A stretch of DNA of 60,000 nt from Liolophura sinensis (lineage: Eukaryota; Mollusca; Polyplacophora; Chitonida; Chitonidae). The stretch spans positions 55,404,984 to 55,464,983 of the forward strand of contig NC_088300.1 of NCBI RefSeq assembly GCF_032854445.1, written 5' to 3'. Under the pieces are notes generated by a model. It had not been told where the DNA came from and searched no databases. It saw only the letters and a list, made by a program, of their open reading frames with translations. The translations under genes were made by a program, and so were the position numbers. Of this stretch, positions 10,771-22,140 are shown in pieces. Numbering within the stretch: the stretch's first letter is position 1; every line of letters begins with the position of its first letter.

Positions 10771-12507
10771 GATTATATTTGGTTAATATTATTGTTCATT
10801 GAGGTATTCGGCAAATATGATTGTTCCCAGACAATCGGAGCACATAGTTCGGTTAAGATGATAATTTTCACACACAGTTGAGTTAGGTGATTTCGGTTAA
10901 TACGATTGTCCTAGTTAACACGGTTGAGGCACATGAGTTCGACTAATATTGTTGTTCACACACAGCTGACACATACTTCCGCTAAAACGAGTTCGTTCGG
11001 GCCTTGGTCAAAAATCAAGGGAGGTCACTCTAATGTGACTAACAGCACTGGTTAATTCTCTGAATGACATGTTGTGTCCGCACCCATTCCTATTCATAGA
11101 TTGTCGTAAATGTTGTTTTGTTGGTTGAATGGCTGGAGGGGAAGGAAAAGCACTGAAGGACATCGTAATTCATATACCTTTCCCATTAGAAAAGGGGAAA
11201 TCCCGTTACAATCCGTTTAATTCCAGCCACGCACAATCTGTCCAAAGGCGAAAAGGCAGTGCGGTTTTCTGGATTCTTCTTTTTCGATTGCTTTAGCCAA
11301 CGAAATTAGTCGCTAAAATAAACAAACAGGGGGGTTACCAGCAGGAGCATGTATAAGGGATGAGACTTATCTTTTCTTTAATGGTGAACAAACTTTCTGA
11401 CAACAGATGAAGGAAAACGATTGGAGTGACACCTCATCTTAATGGATGGGGGGTTTACAGCCTTATAGCTGTTCGGCTAAATCTGAAGAAGACATCAAGA
11501 TATAGCCACTTTCGGAGAAGGTCCTTTGACGTGTCAGTGAGGCGTTTATTGACGGATGAGCAAATTTGACAGTGACATCAATTTCGTTTTTCGAAGAAAG
11601 TCTTCTATTACAACAAAATTTGGTAAGTTTGATTATTTTATAAGTTTATAACAAGATTTGCAAAAGTCCAACGGAATATGAGATTATACAAAATGCAGGT
11701 CTTGTTCTTCGCATTTCAGTTCAATAATGGATAAACACACAAGCTTTCTTCGAGTTGAGAATTAGTGTTGGTTAAATTAGACAAAGATCATTTAAGGTAA
11801 TGCGTTATGCGACACAACGGGCATGTTAAGATGTTAAAATAGACTGTACAATTAAAAACTTGAAATATTTCATGTAGGAAAGGACTGTTCGACCTGTTAT
11901 CTCGTTAACAACCAGAACTACTTCGCGAGAGCGAGCGGCTGTTATACAGCTTGATCTCACGTTTAAAAATGAGCGTAGTCCAAACAGTTTGATCTCAAGT
12001 TGGAAAATAGAAATACCACATAGGAATGCTGAAGATTTTCAGTGTTATTTAACATTGATAAATTAGCGTAGACTATTCAGTTTGGTCACATTGAAAACCA
12101 GCACTTGTTAACGACTTACTTAAAGAAGTAAATAAATTTTTTTACTAAATAGATCAATGCTATTTTTTTAACTGTTAACTGTGTTACTTAAAATGTACAT
12201 GCGAGTTACCGGTTCTCGATGTGTACACGGTAACGTACTCTATGTGCAACATAAGTTGCAATAATATGTAACCTGACAAGTTTGAGTGTTTCCGGAAGGT
12301 AGCCGCCAGATGGATTACAAGGTATCTTTACATTCCTTCAGTTCCTGATAAGCGAAAAATACCTCGTCACTGAACAATATATCCTTCCCATAATGTTTGG
12401 TTTTACTGGAAACTTACATGAGCACACTAGATAAAAGCTAATATTGCCACAGTTTAAAGATCCAGTCTGGTTTCACACCGTGTGGTATATTTGGTTTATT
12501 ATTTAAT
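10771..12507. other. No supported gene
   Basis: From 10800 to 11000 there are loose degenerate repeats (TTCGGTTAA, CACACACAG). A 55-codon frame from ATG at 11129 to TAG at 11296 has no supporting feature. A consensus donor GTAAGT lies at 11623 after AAAATTTG and could end a 5' non-coding exon, but there is no matching upstream evidence. The rest is unique AT-rich sequence. Confidence 0.4.
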
Positions 12508-12687
12508 TAATTTATTTATTTGATTGGTGTTTTACGCCGTAGTAAAGAATTTTTCACTTATTCGACGGCGACCAGAGTTATGGTGGGATGAAAGCGGGCA
12601 GAGCCCCGGGAAAACCCACGACCATCCGCAGGTTGATGACAGATATTCCCACGTACGGCCGGAGAGGAAGCCAGCATGAGCTGGGCT
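12508..12687 (-). mobile_element. SINE, 5'-truncated, minus strand
   Basis: Reads (TTTA)n, GATTGGTGTTTTACGCCGT, the TTTTTCACTTATTCGACGGC block, TTATGGTGGGATG and ACCATCCGCAGGTTG, ending at CCAGCATGAGCTGGG. This is the complement of the SINE 3' two-thirds; the tRNA-like head is missing. Confidence 0.88.
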
Positions 12688-13269
12688 TACAGTGTATTTT
12701 TGGATCAGATCATCCAGGACCACATTCAATTCCTTTCTGTTACTGTGACCTTTTAAGGGCTCTGTACCCAGATGTCTCATTAATGTGTGAACATTACAAG
12801 TGCTTTTCAAAAACATAAATGGTATTGCAAAAACGTTCAGCACCAATACTCTCAAAACAAGTTTGTCACAAATAATCCGGTGTACACTACCTAGCAAACA
12901 TTACATCACATCTACTCTGGTTAGTTCATGGAGAAACTGCATCAAAGTTTCTCTCTCAACTTCCATGTAATATTGTTCCAAAATTGCCCCGAAAGAGTGC
13001 CCATTGTTGTATTAATCTCTTAATTGCCATGCAAATGGTTTCTTCTTGTAACAAAGTATATGGAAGATATTACACACTGAAATTTAAGAAGAACAAATAT
13101 TATGGGCTATGGTTTCACCTTAATTCCACGATAACAATATTGATTTTCTTCAAGTATGAAATATTAGCTATTTTGTATATTATCAGATTTGTCTAAAGAA
13201 AGCCTGTATCAATGATCAAGGTAATCCACCCAATAATAACAAGAAGTGATCTTAAAGTGCATAATTTAT

Positions 13270-13430
13270 ATTTACTTTATTTATTTGATTGGTGTAACGC
13301 CATGCTCAAGAATATTTCACATATATAAGAGCGATCAGCATTATAGTGGGAGGAAACCGGGCAGAGCTAGGGGGAAACCCACGGCCATCCACAGGTTGCT
13401 GCGGAGAGTGAGCCAGTCGGAGCTGGACTC
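13270..13430 (-). mobile_element. SINE, truncated and diverged, minus strand
   Basis: TTTATTTATTTGATTGGTGT is followed by a short deletion in the ACGCC region, then CTCAAGAATATTTCACATAT, GTGGGAGGAAACCGGGCAGA and CCATCCACAGGTTGCTG, ending at GAGCTGGACTC. The head is missing. Divergence is higher than in the copy at 13619. Confidence 0.85.
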
Positions 13431-13604
13431 TCTAATAGAGATAATTCACCATAAAGATTGAAATTCATAATTTTGATATAGATGATTTATTGCAACCGAA
13501 GCAACAGTCATAACCTATTAAAAGTTACTACATCTGCTTCTGCAGCTGCACCCCGTGATGTCTTCATGTAGCTAATACAAAATGAAGATGTTCTTCGATA
13601 AACC

Positions 13605-13860
13605 ATTTAACGTTCACCGTGATGACCCAGCAGCCTCTCACCAATGCGGTCGCTGTGAGTTCAAGTCCAGCTCATGCTGGCTTCCTCTATGGCCGTACGT
13701 GGGAAGGTCTTCAGCAACCTGCGGATGGTCGTGGGTTTCACCCGGGCTCTGCCAGGTTTCCTCCCACCATAATGCTGGCCGCCGTCGTATAAGAGAAATA
13801 TTCTTGAGTACGGCGTAAAACACCAATCAAATAAATAAATAAATAAATTTAACGTTCACC
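13605..13860 (+). mobile_element. SINE with 14-bp target-site duplication
   Basis: The body is 13619-13846. It runs from GTGATGACCCAG through the B-box-like GAGTTCAAGTCC, the TTTCCTCCCACCATAATG domain and ACGGCGTAAAACACC to an AAATAAAT tail. ATTTAACGTTCACC at 13605-13618 is repeated at 13847-13860, a clean duplication. The first part of the tRNA-like head is absent, so it inserted as a 5'-truncated copy. Confidence 0.92.
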
Positions 13861-13975
13861 ATACTCCAGAGGTTTACACTGAATGGAAAAATACATACTA
13901 GTTATACAAATAATACACAAACTCTAACAAACTAAATTTTATATGATAATAAGAGGTCGGTGCTCACGACATCGA

Positions 13976-13995
13976 ACAGTCAATTATTTATTCAT

Positions 13996-14026
<31 letters not shown>

Positions 14027-14188
14027 TTTGGTGTTTTACGCCACACTCAAGAATATTTCACTTATACGACGCCCGCATTATGATGGGAGGAATTCGTACA
14101 GAACCCAAGGAAAACCCCAACCCATCCGCAGGTTGCTGGAAGACCTCCCTACGTATGGCAGGAGAGGAAGCCAGAAAGACACAGTCAA
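13976..14188 (-). mobile_element. SINE with probable 8-bp target-site duplication, minus strand
   Basis: An expanded (TTTA)n tract at 13984-14029 is followed by GGTGTTTTACGCCACACTCA, ATATTTCACTTATACGACG, GATGGGAGGA and CCATCCGCAGGTTGCTGG, ending near GGAAGCCAGAAAG. ACAGTCAA occurs at 13976-13983 and 14181-14188. It is the fourth SINE within 1.7 kb. Confidence 0.85.
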
Positions 14189-15190
14189 CAGTTAGACAAC
14201 GAGCTGCAATGTGAAATCTGAAAAAATCTTTCAGTGGTATTATTTAAATACTTACACCAACTTTGATAAAGTATTTTAAAAACGAATTAAGCTGGTCGTT
14301 CATTTTGAAACAAAATGTTAACAGCGTACATACAGTGGACGGATTTACAAGAAATTTTTATTTAAAGTAATTCTGGAAGAAAATTAAACCGGATAGAAAA
14401 AAAACAGCGGATTTGAGAAAGCACATTCAATTGATTCTGTACAGTAGAATAACCACCTGAGAAACATTTGTTAATAAGATACATGCACTGCCCAGTTACA
14501 TGTAGTATAGCTCAGTGAGGTGAGCTTAACTTAAAACTGATCATATATTTGCTACCAGATAACTATAGTTCCACTGAGAAAAGCCCATGAATATAGGGTC
14601 ACTACAAAACGTCTTAAGATTTAAGCCAAAAATTTGGACACAGTTTTAATTAAAATGTTTTGCCTCAGAAAGTTTAAACTTTTAAACTTGGAACTTATGA
14701 CTTTAAACTATAATGTTTTATAAATACGAGCACTGGAATACCTGGTACGTTGGTCAAGAATGTAGTTTATCAACAGTGCAAAAGATCTTCTAGTATCTCC
14801 TTACGTCGGTGTTTTACAGACATGCCTACATACAGCTGTTCCCCTATGTCTATTTTAATTTTTTAAAGCTGCATTTATTCCCTTCGGTTGGGGATATGTA
14901 TATAATTACATTCCTTGATAAGAACGAGGCATTCGAAACTGCAATCGGAATACTAAGATAGAGAAAACTCATTTGCGTTTTTATTTTATCAGAAAAATTC
15001 TACCTTTATACTTGTTTAAGGCTGTTAGAATTAAATGAAGCCACATACATAGTCTTATCTCGCTCTACCTGAAAGATGACAGACGTCATCTGCACTGTTT
15101 AAAGTTATACATTACATATAGATTAATAATATACGTTGAGGTCCTACAAGTGGGGTGTGCTCCTTTGTTCTGTTTTATCTTTGCCTACAG
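14189..15190. other. No feature seen
   Basis: Unique AT-rich sequence without tandem structure or a supportable open frame. Confidence 0.5.
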
Positions 15191-15258
15191 CTGCCAGCGG
15201 AACCCTTTTGCTAACAGATATGAACGGAGAGGGTCTGTTTCTGAAAGCGCTAATAGAG
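15191..15258 (+). CDS. Possible internal coding exon, 68 bp
   Basis: A strong pyrimidine tract (CTCCTTTGTTCTGTTTTATC, then TTTGCCTACAG) ends at 15190 and a good donor GAG|GTATGT follows 15258. In the phase with two leading bases it is open for 22 codons and reads ASGTLLLTDMNGEGLFLKAL, then IE. A second frame is also open. I do not recognise the peptide and found no convincing partner exon. The splice signals are better than the coding evidence. Confidence 0.3.
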
Positions 15259-15669
15259 GTATGTACTCATAACTTCCATGGTTAGCAGTGCTACAGGTAT
15301 TGTAATTAAGATACATGCACTGCTTTCAAATAGTTGTGTATCATTGTTGTGTCCATTAAGCACGTGCTTATTACCAATGGAACTATGTCGATTTGGTTAT
15401 CTAATGAGCAGCTTCAGTTAAATTCATGATGGGTAGGTTTCCCCTCTTTTTGTGTTTAACATAGAAATTGATAGTATCATTTTGAACGTTTTGGACTGCG
15501 TGTGGGTTTTATCCCAAATACATGTATGCATTACTGTTTCACATATTCAGGTTTCTTGGTACAAATCTAATTTCTGAATAATTATAAGTGATATTGCTTG
15601 TTGTTAAAGGTTGCTACAACCGATAAAATGTTCGTCTTCGATTGGTGGTTGGCGTTACCAAATCATAGA

Positions 15670-16310
15670 AAATATTGTGTTAACATGATAGACAAGGCAC
15701 ATGCCACATTTCATGCTAAACACCTTAGCTTCACACACAAAGCACCCGTTGTATATCTTAGCATGATAATCATAAATCTGATCACTTTATTAGCAAGCAG
15801 GAATAGCGCATAACTTTTCTTTTATTATTGTGACAGGAATTGCACATACATGTGTCATGCATCTAAACATTTTTTTTTAGCATGGGAGAAAATGCATATA
15901 TAACACATCCAAATAGTGTATTAACAATGTAGAACAGGCACAAATCAAGAATCCAAACACTTTATGAGTATGGTAGAACATGCACAAATCAAGAATTCAA
16001 AAACTTTGAGTATGGTAGAACAGGCACAAATCAAGAATCTAAACACTTTGTGAGCATGGTAGAACACACACACATCAAGATTCTAAACACTTCATTAGCA
16101 TGGTAGAACAGGCACAAATCACAAATGTAAACAAGTCTATTATTATTGTACACAAATAACATATTATACCACCAGTAAAAGCACTTCATTAACAAGGCAG
16201 ACAAAAGAACATACCACAAGCTAAAAGACTTTATACGCACGACGGTTAAAGTACAAGCATGACAGAATATGTACATATCGCAAGTGTAAACACTTTTTGA
16301 ACAATGTACA
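15670..16310. repeat. About 44-bp minisatellite
   Basis: The clearest copies lie at 15925-16130, each with ATGGTAGAACAGGCACAAAT, CAAGAATC and AAACACTTTGTGAGC. Copies begin at 15970, 16012, 16056 and 16100, so spacing is 42-44 bp. More diverged copies extend both ways (AACATGATAGACAAGGCACA near 15685, AACAATGTACACC near 16300). Confidence 0.8.
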
Positions 16311-17069
16311 CCATTTTCGTGCCATTAGAACCACAGGGGAGTGGGAACTAACTCTGTGGTAGGATACCCAAATCTCAACCACTGGCATTAGGAGTGTCAT
16401 TTCAATTACAGCCTTGAGCAGGGAATTTTTTTGTTCATCCTCTTTATAGTTCATGGGATTTTGGTGATAAATAAGTAAAGATGGCGTTGGTGGTGCTGAT
16501 TTGCAGACTTGCGTGCGTTGAAGATGGCTTGTTTTCCACCAACATGGCCTCCAATTTTGTACCACACACTTGTGGGGTGGGGTGGGGGACCGTGGCGGGA
16601 AAGTTCGTCATTATCTTGCCAATATAATAATCTTAGCAGGGGTCCGTGATTTATCCCAAACCTTTCAGTTTCCTCCTCCCATTAAAGCGACCTATTCGTA
16701 TAAAAAATTCTTTATGTATGTCGATAAATATGTAAATGAACAGAGCCATGGGGAAAATATCTGTAAAGAAAACATGAATCGATACTGGTAAAAGAAAAAC
16801 TTATAAATGTTATATTGATTCAAGCAAACTGAATAACGTTTTAGCTGTTAAGTATATTTTAGCAACGTAATAGGACCGGAAATAGTGGACATTTCATGAA
16901 TGTCAGCAGAAAGCAGAAGAACACGTCGCCGTAGCGTACCCATTTGAACCTACTGGGAGTCACCATGAAGCCAGTTGTTACTTGCGCCATCATGGTGGTT
17001 TGGATCCACTTTCTTGAAACTGATTTACTATACCAGAAAAGGTACACAATACTCGCGGATTCATTTGTG
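16311..17069. other. No supported gene
   Basis: A minus-strand open frame of 114 codons (16221-16565) runs partly into the 44-bp array, so it is not evidence for a gene. The plus side shows a G-rich stretch at 16570-16600. Nothing else is recognisable. Confidence 0.4.
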
Positions 17070-17205
17070 TGGTTATTTGATTGTTGTTTAAGGCCGTACT
17101 CAAGAAATTTGCGCTTTCACGCTGGCGGTCCGTGTTATGGGAAGAAGGAACCGGAGTACCTGGGTACCACCAAACCTTGGTAAGTTACTGACTTTCCCGA
17201 GAGTG
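17070..17205 (-). mobile_element. Old SINE fragment of a diverged subfamily, minus strand
   Basis: TTATTTGATTGTTGTTTAAG, GCCGTACTCAAGAAATTTG, GCTGGCGGTCCG and GGAACCGGAGTACC, then AAGTTACTGACTTTCCC. The tail domain matches the main SINE. The inner part (ACCGGAGTACC...AAGTTACTGAC) differs from it and is shared with the fragment at 53870. Confidence 0.65.
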
Positions 17206-17704
17206 GAAGACAACTGCATGGTCCTCAGCCAACATTAGACCGTGCAAACGGCCACTTATAAACACTGTCTCAAAGAATATATTGTTTATTAGGTTTCCAA
17301 GGATGTTTGTACAAATGAAATTGTGCACAGAAAGTAGCCTTATGCCGCTGAACACCATAATGTAATATCCTTTGACTGTTCTGTCCCAAATCATAACCTA
17401 AAAAGGTGTCTGAAGACGGTTTGGAAGCCATACAACGGGTGGGTATCTATGTTCTCTTTATATTTTTTTATTCAGAGTTTACCTAGAGAATCGAGGTCCC
17501 TACATGACGTCCACGCATTAACTGAAATACACTTAAGGGACACTTAAGGGATATATACATTAATCTTAAAACAACACAGCCTTTCAAAAATACTGTCTGT
17601 GTCTGTTAGAGTCTTGAGCTGGATGATTCTAATATTTGCCATATCTTTCTGGGATAACTTTCTGCATCAGTGATTAACTTGATCAACTTGATCAACTCGA
17701 TCAA

Positions 17705-17990
17705 CAACATGGAATCAGGGATCAAATTGTGCCATTAGCGATACTTGCCACTTAAGCCTTAGATGGAGAAGCTGCTTATAGCCTAACAAATACAACATGG
17801 AATCAGGGATCAAATTGTGCCATTAGCGATACTTCCCACTCAAGCCTTAGATGGAGAAGCTGCTTATAGCCTAACAAATACAACATGGAATCAGGGATCA
17901 AATTGTGCAATTAGCGATACTTCCCACTCAAGCCTTAGATGGGGAAGCTGCTTATAGGCTAACAAATACAACATGGAGTCAGGGATGGAT
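17705..17990. repeat. 88-bp tandem repeat, about three copies
   Basis: AGATGGAGAAGCTGCTTATA recurs at 17761, 17849 and 17937 (last copy AGATGGGGAAG), exactly 88 bp apart. The intervening sequence ACATGGAATCAGGGATCAAA is nearly unchanged, so the expansion is recent. Confidence 0.95.
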
Positions 17991-19748
17991 CAATCACTGT
18001 GGTTTGACGGAACAGTGGCAGTATTTCAGCCATATCATCCATAGTCAGACCATGTTACTACCACGAAACAGTTGTCTTTTGACAATATAGCTCTTTTACA
18101 ATAATCTTATTAAAATATCTTTATAACGTATAACAAGTATAACATGTTTCGGGCATAGCTTCCATCGAGGACAAAATTATGTTTTAAAAATGACATGGAC
18201 ATATTCTATTCACGGGGTTCACCCAAAAGCGTTCTACGTTAATTACCTTTTACGTAAAGCTTGCTTACAGAAAACTGACAGGTGAATAGAATATATGGAC
18301 ATTCATAACATTTCCATTCACCGCAGTTGCCATTCAAACTGAACATTGAGAAAAGCTGGCTGAGAAAGCTAGTGAATGCAATATGGAAATGTACAAGATT
18401 GTGTCACTCGTATTTTTATGCCGAGATTAGTAAAACTGCTCCATCTTAGAATATTGTCGTGTATCACTCATGTGAAGTAATAGGCTGGTTAAGCACACAA
18501 ACACTTAAAGCATGTAATGGTATACACGCAAAAGTACAGAAATAAATATCGTGGTTTTCTCCTAGAATTTAAAGCAGCAGTTTGTCGTGTATGAATCTCT
18601 CATTCTCCCCCTCCCCCTGCCTTTACAACTGAGCAGTAAATGTTTCATGACCGCAGTTCGTATGCCAGCAGGTGACATGTATACTGGGCTTGGATTGACG
18701 TCTCGTGACATTAGCACAGCAGAAAGAACACAAAGACTTTGATCTTCGGAAACTTTATTAATATTCACTTGAGGGTCAATAAGTCAAAAAGTCTGCTTTC
18801 AGAAGGAAAATTGTAAACAAAGACGCGTTAGCCCTCGATAGTGTGCACTGGTGCAAAGACATATTTTTTGCATTCATTCAGAAGTTATTTTGTTTGATGT
18901 TCGATTAGTTTTATTGAATATGATGGATGATATAGGAAGGGAAGCGGGTACAGTTTTGAGGGAGGGATAGGGGGGCGGGCTAGCGTATGTGTTTGAGTAA
19001 ACCGTGCATGTGTTAGAAAAGCCATCGCTTCAAATGTGATTAAACTGAAGAATGTTCATTAAAATGTGCAGTAAGTGATTCCAAATCCATTTTATCAAAA
19101 TGAGTGCATTAATGGCGTCTGGTGGTAACCTCAAATGGGAAAAGATGCTGTCTTCACTGGGAATTAGGCATGCCGGCATGATAGATATTTAGTTTTTGTT
19201 TTGCCATGCTGAAACATGGCAAGAAATAAGGCAAATACTGCACTGGGTTTTGTTGAGTGATCAATTTTGATGCATATGTGGAGATCGCTTTACAGCATTA
19301 CAGAGCCTTTCGATAGTGCATGACTTTTACTTCAGTAACATCGCACGATATTGCCAAGATAAAATTTCAGATACCAGATTTTACTAACGATCGCTTTTAC
19401 TGACATTAAAATGTCTGACCAGTAAAATTGCATATTGTTGATCAGTTTGAACAAAATTAACAAAATGTTGTAACAGTCGATTCTGATAAATTTCACTGCA
19501 GTGACGCGAGCATTGAATATTACATGGAGTGTATAAAATATGGCTGCGTTGAAACACTCGCGAGTCTGGGAGGTAATTAAGTAAACCCGTTATACTTTCA
19601 GAAAAATAGTTTTCCATTAGTAAAAGACAAAACGGGATATACTTTTACCTAGCTTAACCTCTGTTTAAAGGTTAAATGAGTCAAACTGTCGAAAGGTCAT
19701 TGGGCCGATTTAGACTTTAAAACAGGATTACGAAACAAGGAAGATATC

Positions 19749-19784
<36 letters not shown>

Positions 19785-21479
19785 AAAGAATCCTCAAAAA
19801 TGATCAGAGATGCTGGAAATACATCTTCCATTACCCACTATTACTTTCAGATTATTTGAAAAAGAGTTTTCACACAGCTGACTTAATATTCGAATATTCA
19901 CAGAAGACTTGGTAGTAAGACATACCCACCACGCTTTGTCTTCAGCTGTTTATATTACTAATCCCGGAAAGCATATATTTTCTACAATCTTAAATACCAA
20001 TATATTCATTGACAATGTGCGTTTTGCTTGAAATGAAAATGTATTCCCTAGTTCGCTTGACTTTTTATTTGTCAGAATGCGATCTAATAAGGAGCATAAT
20101 TACAGTTAAAACAAAACAAAAATAACCAAATTTGTGAGCCTGCAAAAAAAGAAACAATTAAACCTATGTCGTTTATTTTGTCTTTTTAAGATTTGTTTTA
20201 TTAATTTTAGTGACGCTAAACGTTTGGATTCTACAGTGGACTTAAAGAGACATGTTGATAATATTTGATTTGTTACCAGTGATGTCACGACGAGATTTTT
20301 ACTTCAATTTTCATTCAAGGAAAAATTGTAAGAAAAGAATGTTTACTTTGGTGTAATGTGTACGCATGAACACAAAAGAATTATCATACCAGTGAACAGT
20401 CGGTTGAAATAAGAAATTTGTGACGTGAAATTTGCGCCAAAAGTTGTCAGGTAAAGTTGACTTACGAAACAAAAAATTGGACTGCATTTTATTTTTTAAT
20501 TCATTTTTTAAAAAGTCACTTTTAAGCATAGTTCGCAATGATCTCTCGACAAACGTTAGCTTCATTGTTTTTTTTTGGTTATTTATTTCACTTTAAGTAG
20601 ATGTAAATCCCAAAGACCGACACGACCGAACTATACAAAACTCCGATCGAAAACAATTTGAACTTCGCTAAAGTCGTTTTGAGTCATTTACTTGCAGAGA
20701 AGTCGTCTACCGTAGTTTATCGTCGTAGTGACAGGAGAGGGCAACTGAGTTATCGAATGTGGCAAGCTTTACATCATCACATCGCGCCAAAGTTGCGCCT
20801 GTTTAGGCAAACGTGATCCTGACCCCCCTTGTTGCCATGGCTTTCAGTTATTTTGGGGGGTGTACAACTCTGATCTCCGTCAAGGTCAGATAAGAAGCAT
20901 AGACATCACGTGACACTGTGATAACGTAGACTGTCCAATAAAAAAAGACATTCTTTGTCCTTGAACAGAACAGGATGTATGGTACAAACTTTGAAATGTT
21001 CACCTTGGCTGTCCGCTTGTATTCGGTAGGAAATCCTTCGCTTCTTTGTCCTAACCACTTGGATACGACGATTAGGCTCTTCCGATAGAGAGCTGACTAG
21101 ATAGCTGACAAAAATTTCACAACAATCACCCGAACAATGTCATTCAACCGTGACCATCGAAAATGAAGCAAAATGGAAAGGAATAGATATTCCAACAGTC
21201 TTTTGCCACTAATCCATGATTTTGGTGACTAAAGTTCTTCTTAGCCACATATTTCCTGGATTGGGGGTTCTAAACACCATCTGTTACAACGTGCATTTGT
21301 TATATTTGCTGTTCAAGCAGATGGGATAAAAAGAAAAAAAAAACAAAAACACAAGGTCTCAAACTTCGAAGCCTGCCCATCTCAAAAATACCTTTCAATC
21401 AGAAGCAAAACACATACCCTTCCGGTAATAACAACAATAGTAACAAAAAAAGAACGACATCATACAAATAGAAGAGTAT
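17991..21479. other. Unique sequence, no supported gene
   Basis: An (AAAT)n microsatellite lies at 19751-19785 without a recognisable SINE body next to it. A poly-A-rich stretch is at 21331-21350. No exon chain could be built. An open segment at 18566-18671 has an acceptor but a poor donor and is not counted. Confidence 0.4.
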
Positions 21480-21790
21480 TACTGACCTCAACACTGGGAC
21501 TGGAAATCCTGGCTAGCCGTATACCCATCACTGACCTCAACAACGGTACTAGAGGAGCATAACGGTCATCCTGGTCTAGTGGGTGTGCTAGGTCTACGAG
21601 GTGAAAACATGAAATTCCATCACTGACCTCAACAATGGGACTGGAGGACCTAAACGGTCGTCTTGGGCTACCGGATAGGTTTTCGAGGTGAAAAAATAAA
21701 TAAATAAAAAAACCATCACTGGCCTCAAGAGTGGGGCTGGAGGACCACAACGGTCATCCTGGGAAACCGGATGTGGTAGGACTGGGCGAT
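21480..21790. repeat. Diverged tandem repeat of about 100 bp
   Basis: Three to four copies share CATCACTGACCTCAACAA, GGGACTGGAGGACC, AACGGTCATCCTGG and TCGAGGTGAAAA. Copies differ by indels, including a short (AAAT) tract in one. The opening ACCTCAACA is shared with the next array. Confidence 0.8.
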
Positions 21791-21794
21791 AACA

Positions 21795-22140
21795 AAATAA
21801 AAACCTGACATCAACACTTATGGCACAGCGATATGGATTAGACACCCTGATTTAAACACTTATGGCACAGTGATATGGATCAGACAGCCTAACCTCAACA
21901 CTTATGGCACAGAGATATGGATTAGACAGCCTGACCTCAACACTTATGGCACAGTGATATGGATTAGACAGCCTGACCTCAACACTTATGGTACAGACAT
22001 ATGGATTAGACACCCTGACCTCAACACTTATGGCACAGACATATTAGACACCTTGACCTCAACACTTATGGCACAGATATATTAGACACCCTTACCTCAA
22101 CACTTATGGCACAGAGATATTAGACGCCCTGACCCAACAC
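21795..22140. repeat. 42-bp tandem repeat
   Basis: About eight copies of CTGACCTCAACACTTATGGC, ACAGTGATATGGATTAGACA, GC. The last copies are shortened to about 36-39 bp. Because 42 is a multiple of three, the array holds a spurious open frame with period 14 residues (DLNTYGT motif). It follows the 100-bp array and ends in CCCAACACTGTGACTGGGG, which resembles that array, so the 42-bp unit probably arose from it. Confidence 0.92.

Noticed and set aside
11129-11296. 55-codon open frame from ATG
   Set aside because: Short, no motif, no splice or promoter evidence.
12532-12897. 121-codon minus-strand open frame
   Set aside because: Its C-terminal half is SINE sequence; the rest has no recognisable motif.
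13582-13818. 78-codon open frame
   Set aside because: It is SINE sequence with about 10 codons of flank.
18566-18671. Exon-like open segment after TCCTAG
   Set aside because: The donor (GTGACA) is poor and the peptide is dominated by a CT-rich low-complexity stretch.
21870-22085. 71-codon repetitive open frame
   Set aside because: It is the 42-bp array read in one frame; no start context or splice evidence.
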